Source: UMGS1668 sp035447605 | GTDB taxonomy: Bacteria > Bacillota > Clostridia > Oscillospirales > Ruminococcaceae | Assembly (NCBI GenBank): GCA_035447605.1 | Contig: DAOTHJ010000003.1 | Location: 62,001-126,000 of the forward strand | Direction of reading: 5' to 3' | DNA length: 64,000 bases | Shown here: one piece after another, positions 57,430 to 64,000 of the stretch | Numbering within the stretch: the first letter of the stretch is position 1 | Layout: each line of letters starts with the position of its first letter | Program-made: the position numbers and the translations under genes | Notes under the pieces: model-generated | Told to the model about the DNA's origin: nothing | Database searches by the model: none | Seen by the model: the letters and a program-made list of their open reading frames with translations, nothing else

Positions 57430-58379
57430 GTTTAAAAATCATCGGCACCGGCAGGGCGCTGCCGCAGAAGGCCGTATCGAACGATGAATTATCGTCGTTT
57501 CTGGATACGAGCGACGAATGGATCACCTCCCATACCGGGGTAAAAAACCGGTATGTGTGTACGGAAGAATCCCTGACCGATCTCTGCGAGAGCGCGGCAA
57601 AGAAGGCTCTTCTGGCATCCGGCCTCCGCCCGCCGGAGATCGATCTGGTGCTCTGTTCCACGATGGGCGGGGATTTCGTCACGCCGTCGCTCGCGTGTGC
57701 GGCGGCGGAGCGGCTGGGCCTCTCCTGTCCGGCCTTCGACCTGAATGCCGCCTGTTCCGGTTTTCTCTATGCGCTGGATGTGGCGGCGGCGTATCTTACG
57801 TGCGGCAGGGCGAAGAAGATTCTGATTCTCTCCGCCGAGATGATGTCGAAGCATGTGGATTGGAGCGACCGGGCCACCTGCGTGCTCTTCGGGGACGGCG
57901 CCGGTGCCTGCGTGGTCACGGCAGGGACGGCGCTCCAATATCTGCACCTGACCGCCGAGGGGGATACGGGCATCCTCTTCCGCGAGGACGGAAGCGGGAG
58001 CAGCCCTTTTAGGGAGAAAAAGGAACGGGGCTTCGTGAAGATGCAGGGCCAGGGAGTTTTCAAATTCGCGGTCCGCATGATCGAAACCCAAACCAAAGCG
58101 GCGCTGGAGAGCCTCTCCCTTACGGCGGACGACATCGATTACTATCTTCTCCATCAGGCGAACAAGCGGATTCTCGACTTTGCAAGGGAAAAGCTCGGGC
58201 AGCCGGAGGAAAAATTCCCCTCGAATATCCATCGGTACGGCAACATCTCCTCGGCCTCCGTGCCGATCCTGCTGGATGAGCTTCTCGAACAGGGAAAAAT
58301 CCAAAAAGGCGCGAAGCTCCTGATGTCGGCATTCGGTGCGGGGCTGACCGCGGGCACCTGCGTGATGAGCTGGGAATAA
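57426..58379 (+). CDS. fabH: 3-oxoacyl-ACP synthase III
   Basis: 317 residues. Catalytic Cys110 in NAACSGFLYAL, His in LLHQANKRI (near 240) and Asn in HRYGNISSASVP (near 270) form the FabH triad. It starts fatty-acid synthesis by condensing acyl-CoA with malonyl-ACP. The N-terminal GTGRALPQKAVSNDEL and the SDEWITSHTGVKNRY region are typical. Coupled to the regulator gene by ATGA. Confidence 0.96.
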   Translation: MSLKIIGTGRALPQKAVSNDELSSFLDTSDEWITSHTGVKNRYVCTEESLTDLCESAAKKALLASGLRPPEIDLVLCSTMGGDFVTPSLACAAAERLGLSCPAFDLNAACSGFLYALDVAAAYLTCGRAKKILILSAEMMSKHVDWSDRATCVLFGDGAGACVVTAGTALQYLHLTAEGDTGILFREDGSGSSPFREKKERGFVKMQGQGVFKFAVRMIETQTKAALESLSLTADDIDYYLLHQANKRILDFAREKLGQPEEKFPSNIHRYGNISSASVPILLDELLEQGKIQKGAKLLMSAFGAGLTAGTCVMSWE

Positions 58380-58420
58380 TCACGGCCACAGAAACAAATT
58401 TTATTTTGGAGGAAATTTAT

Positions 58421-58630
58421 ATGCTTGAAAGAATTGCGAAAGTTATTAACGATTACATGGAAACCGAGCGCTCGATTACGGAATCGACCACCTTTGCGGA
58501 ACTGGAGCTGGATTCCCTGGATATGGTGGAGCTCGTCATGAATCTCGAGGAAGAATTCGGCGTGAACATTGAGATGGATGAATCGCTGAAGACGGTTGGG
58601 GACCTGATGACGCTTCTTCAGAAGGCGTGA
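58421..58630 (+). CDS. acpP: Acyl carrier protein
   Basis: 69 residues, acidic four-helix protein. Ser32 in ELDSLDMVELV is the 4'-phosphopantetheine attachment site. ATG 58421 has GGAGG about 8 nt upstream; a TTG at 58406 lies within that site. It carries the growing acyl chain for all enzymes of this cluster. Confidence 0.95.
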   Translation: MLERIAKVINDYMETERSITESTTFAELELDSLDMVELVMNLEEEFGVNIEMDESLKTVGDLMTLLQKA

Positions 58631-58649
58631 GCCCCGCCGAGGTATCCGT

Positions 58650-59597
58650 ATGATAACAACTGTTTTATGTGATCTTTTGGGAATCGAATATCCCATCTTT
58701 CAGGGCGGGATGGCGTGGATCGCCGACGCCTCCCTTGCGGCGGCGGTCTCCGAAGCCGGGGGCCTCGGCATCATCGCCGCGGGCAACGCTCCGGCTGGAT
58801 ACGTGCGGGAGCAGATTGTCCGCGCGAGGGAGCTCACCGCCCGGCCCTTCGGCGTCAACATCATGCTCATGAGCCCGTTTGCAGACGAGGTCGCTCAAAT
58901 CGTAGCTGAGGAGAAGGTCGCGGTCGTCACCACCGGCGCGGGAAATCCCTCAAAATATATGGGCGCATGGCTGAAGGCGGGCGTCAAAGTCATTCCGGTT
59001 GTGCCGTCTTCGGGGCTGGCAAAGCGGATGGAACGCTGCGGGGCCTGCGCGGTCGTCGCGGAGGGAGAGGAGAGCGGCGGCCACATCGGCGAGCTCACCA
59101 CCATGACGCTGGTCCCTCAGGTTGTGGACGCCGTGGCGATCCCGGTGCTTGCGGCCGGCGGAATCGGCGACGGACGGGCCGTTGCAGCGGCGCTGATGCT
59201 CGGAGCCGCAGGCGTGCAGGTGGGCACCCGCTTCCTTGTTGCCAAGGAATGCGGCGTCCACCAGACTTATAAGGATAAAATTCTCAAGGCCAAAGATATT
59301 GATACGATCGCCACCGGCAGACGGCTGGGACATCCCGTCCGCTCGCTCAAGACGCCCTTCTCGCGGGAATTCTATGCGCGGGAATACGACGCCTCCTTCT
59401 CCAACGAGGAACTCGAGGCCTTCGGGGCCGGAGCGCTGAAGCTCGCGGCGGTGGACGGCGACGAGAAAAAGGGCTGCTTCATGGCCGGTCAGATCGCCGG
59501 CCTTGTCAAAAGCGAGCAGACCGCAAAGGAGATCATTGAAGAGATGTTCTCCGAGGCGGAATCCCTGCTGAAGGGAGCGCCGGAATGGATCAAATAG
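58650..59597 (+). CDS. fabK: Enoyl-ACP reductase II (FMN-dependent)
   Basis: 315 residues of the nitronate monooxygenase-like TIM-barrel family. PIFQGGMAWIADASLAAAVS at the start, GNPSKYMGAWLKAGVKVIPV, AEGEESGGHIGELTTM (near 145) and AAGGIGDGRAVAAALMLGAAGVQVGTRF (near 170-195, FMN phosphate site) are diagnostic for FabK. It performs the last reduction of each elongation cycle; no FabI is visible here. Overlaps fabD by 13 bp. Confidence 0.95.
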   Translation: MITTVLCDLLGIEYPIFQGGMAWIADASLAAAVSEAGGLGIIAAGNAPAGYVREQIVRARELTARPFGVNIMLMSPFADEVAQIVAEEKVAVVTTGAGNPSKYMGAWLKAGVKVIPVVPSSGLAKRMERCGACAVVAEGEESGGHIGELTTMTLVPQVVDAVAIPVLAAGGIGDGRAVAAALMLGAAGVQVGTRFLVAKECGVHQTYKDKILKAKDIDTIATGRRLGHPVRSLKTPFSREFYAREYDASFSNEELEAFGAGALKLAAVDGDEKKGCFMAGQIAGLVKSEQTAKEIIEEMFSEAESLLKGAPEWIK

Positions 59598-60490
59598 CAT
59601 TTGTGTTTGCGGGTCAGGGCGCCCAGACCGTGGGAATGGGCAAAGATCTCTATGAGCGCTTTGGCAGCGCAAGGGAGGTTTTTGATCTCGCGGGGGAGCA
59701 GATAAAAACTCTTTGTTTTGAAGGCCCCGCTGAGGAACTGAACCGTACGGTTCGTACGCAGCCGTGCCTCTTTGCCATGGATCTCGCATGCGCGAGAGTG
59801 TTGGAAGAAAACGGCGCCCATGCCGGCGGCGCGGCGGGGTTTTCCCTCGGAGAGATTCCGGCTCTCGCTTATGCGGGCCTGATGAGCGACCGCGAGGCCT
59901 ATGATTTTGTGTGCCTGCGGGCAGAGGCCATGCAGAGATGTGCCGAAAAGCATCCGGGCGCCATGCTGGCCGTGCTGAGGCTCTCCGCCGCCGAGGTGGA
60001 GAGAATCTGCGGAGGGATTCCCGAAACGTACCCGGTCAATTATAACTGCGAAGGCCAGACGGTTGTAGCCTGCGCCCTGGAGAGCGTGGAACCTTTGCAG
60101 GAGGCCGTCGCGGCGGCAGGCGGAAAGTGCATCCGGCTGGCGGTCGGCGGCGCGTTTCACAGCCCATTTATGGAGGAGGCCGCCGGGGAAATTACTCGGT
60201 ACCTGAAGGACAAGACCTTTGGGGAACCGCACATCCCGCTCTATTCAAACGTTACCGCCGAGAGGTACGGCGACCCGGGGAAACTGCTTTCTCTTCAGGC
60301 CAAAAGCCCCGTCCTCTGGCAAAAAACCGTGGAAACCATGATCTCGGACGGCTTCGATACCTTTATTGAAGTCGGCCCGGGGAAAACACTTTCCGGTCTG
60401 ATCCGGAAGATCAGCGGCTCCGTACGGGTGCTGCATGTCTCGGACATGGCCTCCCTCGAGGAGACGCTTACGGAGGTAGCTCATGCTTAA
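59585..60490 (+). CDS. fabD: Malonyl-CoA:ACP transacylase
   Basis: 301 residues. Start IAFVFAGQGAQTVGMGKDLYE, Gln and Arg sites, catalytic Ser87 in GFSLGE (the usual GHSLGE or GLSLGE has His/Leu where Phe86 stands) and the active-site His in GGAFHSPFM near 200. It loads malonyl groups onto ACP. GGGAG lies 7 nt before the ATG. Overlaps fabG by 8 bp. Confidence 0.95.
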   Translation: MDQIAFVFAGQGAQTVGMGKDLYERFGSAREVFDLAGEQIKTLCFEGPAEELNRTVRTQPCLFAMDLACARVLEENGAHAGGAAGFSLGEIPALAYAGLMSDREAYDFVCLRAEAMQRCAEKHPGAMLAVLRLSAAEVERICGGIPETYPVNYNCEGQTVVACALESVEPLQEAVAAAGGKCIRLAVGGAFHSPFMEEAAGEITRYLKDKTFGEPHIPLYSNVTAERYGDPGKLLSLQAKSPVLWQKTVETMISDGFDTFIEVGPGKTLSGLIRKISGSVRVLHVSDMASLEETLTEVAHA

Positions 60491-61223
60491 AGGAAAAACA
60501 GCGGTCGTCACCGGCGCCTCCCGGGGAATCGGCCGGGCGATCGCCTTGGAAATGGCGCGTCAGGGCGCGGATATCGCGGTCATCTATTCCGGAAATGAAA
60601 CGCTTGCGGAGGGCGTCTGCAAAGAGGCTCAGAGCTTCGGCGTAAATGCCCGGAGCTATTCCTGCGACGTCTCGGATCCCGAAAGATCCGCAGAGATCTG
60701 CGAACGCATCGTCTCGGAATTCGGCAAAGTGGATATTTTGGTCAACAATGCCGGCATCACAAGGGATGCGCTGCTGCTTCGAATGAACGAAGACGATTTT
60801 GACGCCGTGCTCGGCGTCAATCTCAAAGGAGCTTTTCATTTTATTAAATATCTATCACGGGCGCTGATAAAATCCGGAGCGGGCCGGATCATCAATATCT
60901 CCTCGGTCAGCGGAATCATGGGCAACCCCGGGCAGGCCAATTACTCGTCGGCCAAGGCGGGCCTGATCGGGCTTACCAAGACCGCAGCGAAGGAGTTTGC
61001 TCCCCGGAACATAACCTGCAACGCGATCGCGCCCGGATTCATTGAGACCGATATGACCGCCAACCTGCCCCAGTCGGTGAAGGACAGCATCAACGCCGTC
61101 GTCCCGTTAAAGCGGATGGGAAAGGTGCAGGAAGTGGCGGATCTGGCGGTATTTTTGGCATCCGACCGGGCCTCCTACATCACCGGCGAGGTGATCCGGG
61201 TGGACGGCGGAATGTGCATGTAG
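60483..61223 (+). CDS. fabG: 3-oxoacyl-ACP reductase
   Basis: 246 residues, short-chain dehydrogenase. NADPH loop TGASRGIGRAIA (near 12), NNAGITRD (near 88), catalytic Ser in ISSVSGIMGN (near 140) and YSSAKAGLIGLTK with Tyr/Lys (near 153). C-terminal YITGEVIRVDGGM is the family end. Start follows GGAGG. Reduces the keto group in each elongation cycle. Confidence 0.97.
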   Translation: MLKGKTAVVTGASRGIGRAIALEMARQGADIAVIYSGNETLAEGVCKEAQSFGVNARSYSCDVSDPERSAEICERIVSEFGKVDILVNNAGITRDALLLRMNEDDFDAVLGVNLKGAFHFIKYLSRALIKSGAGRIINISSVSGIMGNPGQANYSSAKAGLIGLTKTAAKEFAPRNITCNAIAPGFIETDMTANLPQSVKDSINAVVPLKRMGKVQEVADLAVFLASDRASYITGEVIRVDGGMCM

Positions 61224-61232
61224 GAGGCATCT

Positions 61233-62459
61233 ATGAGAAGAGTGGTTGTCACGGGGCTCGGCTGCATCACGCCCGTCGGGAACGATGTCGCTTCCTTTTG
61301 GAACAGCGTCACCGGAGGGACTCACGGGATCGCGCCGATCACCCGGTTTGATTCAAGTTCGATGAAAGTTAAAATGGCCGCCGAGGTCAAGGACTTTCAC
61401 CCCGAGCTTTATATGGAAAAAAGCGAGATCCGCCACACGGATCTTTATGCGCAGTATGCGCTGGCCGCGGCGGCGCAGGCGGTGGAGGAGAGCGGTATCT
61501 CCGGTAAAATCACTCCCGAGCGCTTCGGCGTCTACATCGGTTCCGGCATCGGCGGAATCTCAACCTCCATCGCCGAGACGCAAAAGATGCTGGAAAAGGG
61601 CCCGGAGAAGATCTCCCCGTATTTTGTGCCGATGCTGATCGGCAATATGGCCTCTGCGCTGGCCGCGATCCGGTACGGCGCCAAGGGGCCGAACCTGCCG
61701 GTTGTGACGGCCTGCGCCACCTCGACCCACGCGATCGGGGAGGCGTTCCGCGCCATCAGATACGGCTATGCCGACGCGATCCTCGCCGGGGGCGCCGAGG
61801 CCGCCATCAATCCGCTCGCCATGGGTGGATTCGCCAACTGCATGGCCCTCTCCACGACGAGCGATCCGGACAGCGCCTCGATTCCTTTCGACCGCCGCCG
61901 GAACGGCTTTGTGATGGGCGAGGGCGCAGGAGTGCTCGTGCTCGAGGAATATGAGCACGCAAAGAGCCGCGGTGCGAGGATCTACTGCGAGCTCTCCGGC
62001 TACGGCAATACCTGCGACGCCTATCACATCACGGCACCTCAGCCCGAGGCGGAGGGCTCTTCGCGAGTGATCTCCCTCGCCTTTGAGGAGGCGGACCTCA
62101 CGCCGGACGAAAAGCTCTACATCAACCCCCACGGCACCTCCACACCGCTCAACGACAAAACCGAGACGCTCGCCATCAAGAAGGCGCTCGGCGAGCTTGC
62201 CTACCGGGTGCCGATCAGCTCCACCAAGTCCGTCACCGGGCATATGCTGGGCGCCGCGGGCGGGGTGGAGGCCATCGCCGCGGTGTTGGCGCTCGAAACC
62301 GGCGTCGTGCCTCCCACCATCGGATACAAGGAGCCCGACCCGGACTGTGATCTCGATTATGTGCCCAATCAGAAGAGGACGTATGACGCCGACAAGGCGC
62401 TCTCTCTTTCGCTGGGCTTCGGCGGCCACAACGCGGCCATTCTTTTCAACAAGATATAG
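61233..62459 (+). CDS. fabF: 3-oxoacyl-ACP synthase II
   Basis: 408 residues. Catalytic Cys161 in VTACATSTHAIGEAFR, with the two His in PHGTSTPLNDKTE (near 305) and KSVTGHMLGAAGGVEA (near 335). Full-length KAS II enzyme for chain elongation. AGGAGG lies close before the start. Only 11 nt separate it from accB. Confidence 0.97.
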   Translation: MRRVVVTGLGCITPVGNDVASFWNSVTGGTHGIAPITRFDSSSMKVKMAAEVKDFHPELYMEKSEIRHTDLYAQYALAAAAQAVEESGISGKITPERFGVYIGSGIGGISTSIAETQKMLEKGPEKISPYFVPMLIGNMASALAAIRYGAKGPNLPVVTACATSTHAIGEAFRAIRYGYADAILAGGAEAAINPLAMGGFANCMALSTTSDPDSASIPFDRRRNGFVMGEGAGVLVLEEYEHAKSRGARIYCELSGYGNTCDAYHITAPQPEAEGSSRVISLAFEEADLTPDEKLYINPHGTSTPLNDKTETLAIKKALGELAYRVPISSTKSVTGHMLGAAGGVEAIAAVLALETGVVPPTIGYKEPDPDCDLDYVPNQKRTYDADKALSLSLGFGGHNAAILFNKI

Positions 62460-62470
62460 AGGTGTTCGGG

Positions 62471-62938
62471 ATGGATATTAAGAACATAAAAGCGCTCGTG
62501 GATCTGATGAATCAGGGCAGGCTCACCTCGCTGGAGGTCTGCGAGGGGGAGACGAAGATCCGGCTCGAGAGGGAAAGTTCCCGGCAGGATGCTCCGCCCG
62601 CGGCTCCCGTTTCCGAAATGAAACACGACTCCGGGGAAGAGCCTGTCTCCGATGCGGAGCTCTCCGCTTCCGAGCAGGGCGGTAAGGCGCTCGATTTCAA
62701 CAATCTGACCGAGGTGCGCTCTCCGATCGTCGGGGTGTATTACAGCGCGCCCGCGCCGGATGCCGACCCCTTTGTGAGCATCGGCAGCAAGATAAAAAAG
62801 GGCGACGTGCTGTGCATCATCGAGACGATGAAGCTCATGAACGAGATCACCTCCGAGCACGACGGCGAGATCGCGGATATCTGCGTAAAGAACGGCGATA
62901 TCGTGGAATTCGGTCAGGTGCTCTTTAAAATTTTTTAG
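62471..62938 (+). CDS. accB: Biotin carboxyl carrier protein of acetyl-CoA carboxylase
   Basis: 155 residues. A charged N-terminal helix (to about 35), an Ala/Pro/Ser/Glu-rich flexible linker and the C-terminal biotinyl domain. Biotin is attached to Lys121 in IETMKLMNEI. ATG 62471 has GAGGTG 6 nt upstream; the GTG at 62462 is part of that site. Substrate of BirA encoded at 54751-55602. Confidence 0.95.
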   Translation: MDIKNIKALVDLMNQGRLTSLEVCEGETKIRLERESSRQDAPPAAPVSEMKHDSGEEPVSDAELSASEQGGKALDFNNLTEVRSPIVGVYYSAPAPDADPFVSIGSKIKKGDVLCIIETMKLMNEITSEHDGEIADICVKNGDIVEFGQVLFKIF

Positions 62939-62949
62939 GAGGGGCTTTG

Positions 62950-63372
62950 ATGAACCGGGAAGAAATCAAGAAAATTCTTCCGCACCGGGAACCCATGCTT
63001 TTGGTCGACGAGGTCGCTCTGGAAGACGGGGCGGCCGTGGGCAGCTACACGGTGCGGGGGGACGAATATTTTTTGCAGGGGCATTTCCCCGGAAACCCGG
63101 TGGTTCCGGGCGTGATCCTCTGTGAGATGATGGCCCAGTCGGCCTGCCTGCTGGCGGACCGGCAGAAGACCGGGGAAGGGTACACGCCCTACCTCACCGG
63201 CCTCAACAACGTGAAATTCAAAAGCATGGTGAGGCCGGGGGATACAATTACATTTAAAAGCGAAATCATGAAGGCGAAGGGGCCTTTTTACTTTATAAAA
63301 AGTGCGGGATACGTCGGGGAAAAGCTGGCCGTCAGCGGCGAGCTTTCTTTCGCCGTGATCGGGGGAGAATGA
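62950..63372 (+). CDS. fabZ: 3-hydroxyacyl-ACP dehydratase
   Basis: 140 residues of the hot-dog fold. LPHREPMLLVDEV at the start, catalytic His in GHFPGNPVVPGVILCEMMAQ (near 50) and the Glu in that same helix; GLNNVKFKSMVRPGDTI follows. ATG 62950 is preceded by GGAGGGG. It dehydrates hydroxyacyl-ACP. No FabA or FabM-type isomerase is adjacent, so how unsaturated chains are made is not shown here. Confidence 0.96.
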   Translation: MNREEIKKILPHREPMLLVDEVALEDGAAVGSYTVRGDEYFLQGHFPGNPVVPGVILCEMMAQSACLLADRQKTGEGYTPYLTGLNNVKFKSMVRPGDTITFKSEIMKAKGPFYFIKSAGYVGEKLAVSGELSFAVIGGE

Positions 63373-63375
63373 CAG

Positions 63376-64000
63376 ATGTTTTCCAAAATCTTAGTTGCCA
63401 ACCGGGGAGAGATCGCGATCCGGATCATCCGGGCCTGCAAGGAGATGGGCATCACCACGGTGGCGGTCTTCTCGGAGGCGGATAAGGACGCGCTCCATGT
63501 CCACCTGGCGGATGAGAGCTACTGCATCGGCGGCCCGCCCTCAAAGGACAGCTATCTCAATATGACCGCCGTCCTCTCGGTCGCGCTTGCCACCGGAGCC
63601 GAGGCGATTCATCCCGGCTACGGCTTTTTGTCCGAAAATCCGGAGTTTGCCGCGCTCTGCGAAGAAAACGGCGTCACCTTCATCGGCCCGCCCTCCGGGG
63701 TGATCTCAAAAATGGGAGATAAGGCCATGGCCAAGCAGACCATGCGGGAGGCCGGTGTACCCGTGATCCCCGGCAGCGGCCTTTTGGAGAGCCTGGAGCA
63801 CGCAAAGGAGGAGGCGGAAAAGATCGGCTTTCCGCTGCTGATCAAGGCGCGTGCCGGCGGCGGCGGAAGAGGAATCCGCCTGATTCATACGATGGAGGAG
63901 CTGGAAAGCGGCTATCGGTCCGCCTCCTCCGAGGCGCAGTCCGCCTTCGGGGACGGCGCGCTCTACATGGAAAAATACTTAAAGCCGGTCAAACATATCG
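63376..64000 (+). CDS. accC: Biotin carboxylase subunit of acetyl-CoA carboxylase (3' end outside window)
   Basis: 208 codons visible. FSKILVANRGEIAIRIIRAC at the start, IHPGYGFLSENPEFA (near 77), GDKAMAKQTMREAGVPVIPG (near 115) and the ATP-grasp glycine loop KARAGGGGRGIR (near 158) identify AccC. GGGGGAG lies 8 nt before ATG 63376, three bases after the fabZ stop. The sequence stays in frame to the window edge. Known cluster order predicts accD and accA next. Confidence 0.96.
   Translation, partial: MFSKILVANRGEIAIRIIRACKEMGITTVAVFSEADKDALHVHLADESYCIGGPPSKDSYLNMTAVLSVALATGAEAIHPGYGFLSENPEFAALCEENGVTFIGPPSGVISKMGDKAMAKQTMREAGVPVIPGSGLLESLEHAKEEAEKIGFPLLIKARAGGGGRGIRLIHTMEELESGYRSASSEAQSAFGDGALYMEKYLKPVKHI

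Noticed and set aside
1..64000. CRISPR arrays, tRNA/rRNA genes, prophage or transposase genes
   Set aside because: Looked for regularly spaced repeats, tRNA T-arm-like sequences and integrase/transposase motifs on both strands; found none I could support.

Overview
The window looks like chromosomal core sequence from an anaerobic member of the Bacillota, most likely class Clostridia. The pointers are a complete fab cluster with FabK and a MarR-type regulator (the gene order known from streptococci and clostridia), HemZ, a bifunctional RSH stringent-response enzyme, a yabM-yabN-yabO-like block, a minimal two-gene SUF-like (Sms) iron-sulfur system, strong AGGAGG ribosome binding sites, frequent ATGA overlaps and many rho-independent terminators. 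I see no rRNA or tRNA gene, CRISPR array, prophage or intact insertion sequence. A more precise taxonomic placement cannot be read from the sequence.

Layout. 1-1229: the 5' part of an M20 peptidase gene (minus strand), followed by about 2.2 kb without a convincing gene. Inside that stretch lies a possible decayed minus-strand unit with its own promoter and hairpin (about 2472-3081). 3478-7672: a MerR-family regulator divergent from a kinase / class II aldolase / PHP-phosphoesterase operon. The operon promoter has the 19-bp spacer typical of MerR control, and the same dyad reappears in the promoter at 3051-3081. 7756-8711: a lipoprotein gene with an apparent 3' frameshift. 8842-12070: TetR regulator, SmsC, SmsB and a ZIP metal transporter. 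12263-13516: UvsE with a C-terminal YbgA-like extension, convergent with a TspO/MBR-like membrane protein.

14692-27978: one arginine/carbamoyl-phosphate operon, argG-argH-argC-argJ-argB-argD-argF-carA-carB, behind a promoter overlapped by two ARG-box-like palindromes. The last gene encodes CarB fused to a full-length diaminopimelate-epimerase (DapF) domain, tying arginine/pyrimidine supply to lysine/cell-wall precursor synthesis. The DapF domain has an altered first active-site motif.

28294-30624: a membrane GGDEF-EAL gene broken by two mutually compensating frameshifts. 30840-36403: a zinc alcohol dehydrogenase, an alkaline-phosphatase-like enzyme, small ORFs, and a minus-strand operon of an acyltransferase-like membrane protein, a SLOG/DUF1273 protein, a ComEC-type metallohydrolase and DUF3006. 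36576-39340: two surface or secreted proteins of unknown function. 39550-47297: recJ-relA-dtd-MBL hydrolase-hemZ-kinase. 47381-50427: a zinc-ribbon protein, purine nucleoside phosphorylase and MTA/SAH deaminase (purine nucleoside salvage). 50500-53694: flippase, MazG, HU and the S4-domain protein RqcP. 53809-54471: a second secreted protein whose C-terminal ENPxTG tail resembles that of the protein at 38324-39340.

54751-64000: birA (without the DNA-binding domain), a DMT-family permease, then fabT-like regulator, fabH, acpP, fabK, fabD, fabG, fabF, accB, fabZ and the start of accC. BirA would supply biotin to the AccB encoded in this cluster. The regulator gene's promoter carries a perfect ATTAGT-TAT-ACTAAT dyad, which suggests autoregulation. 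The less usual features are the CarB-DapF fusion with its changed active site, the paired MerR-type promoters, and the uncharacterised kinase-aldolase-PHP operon.
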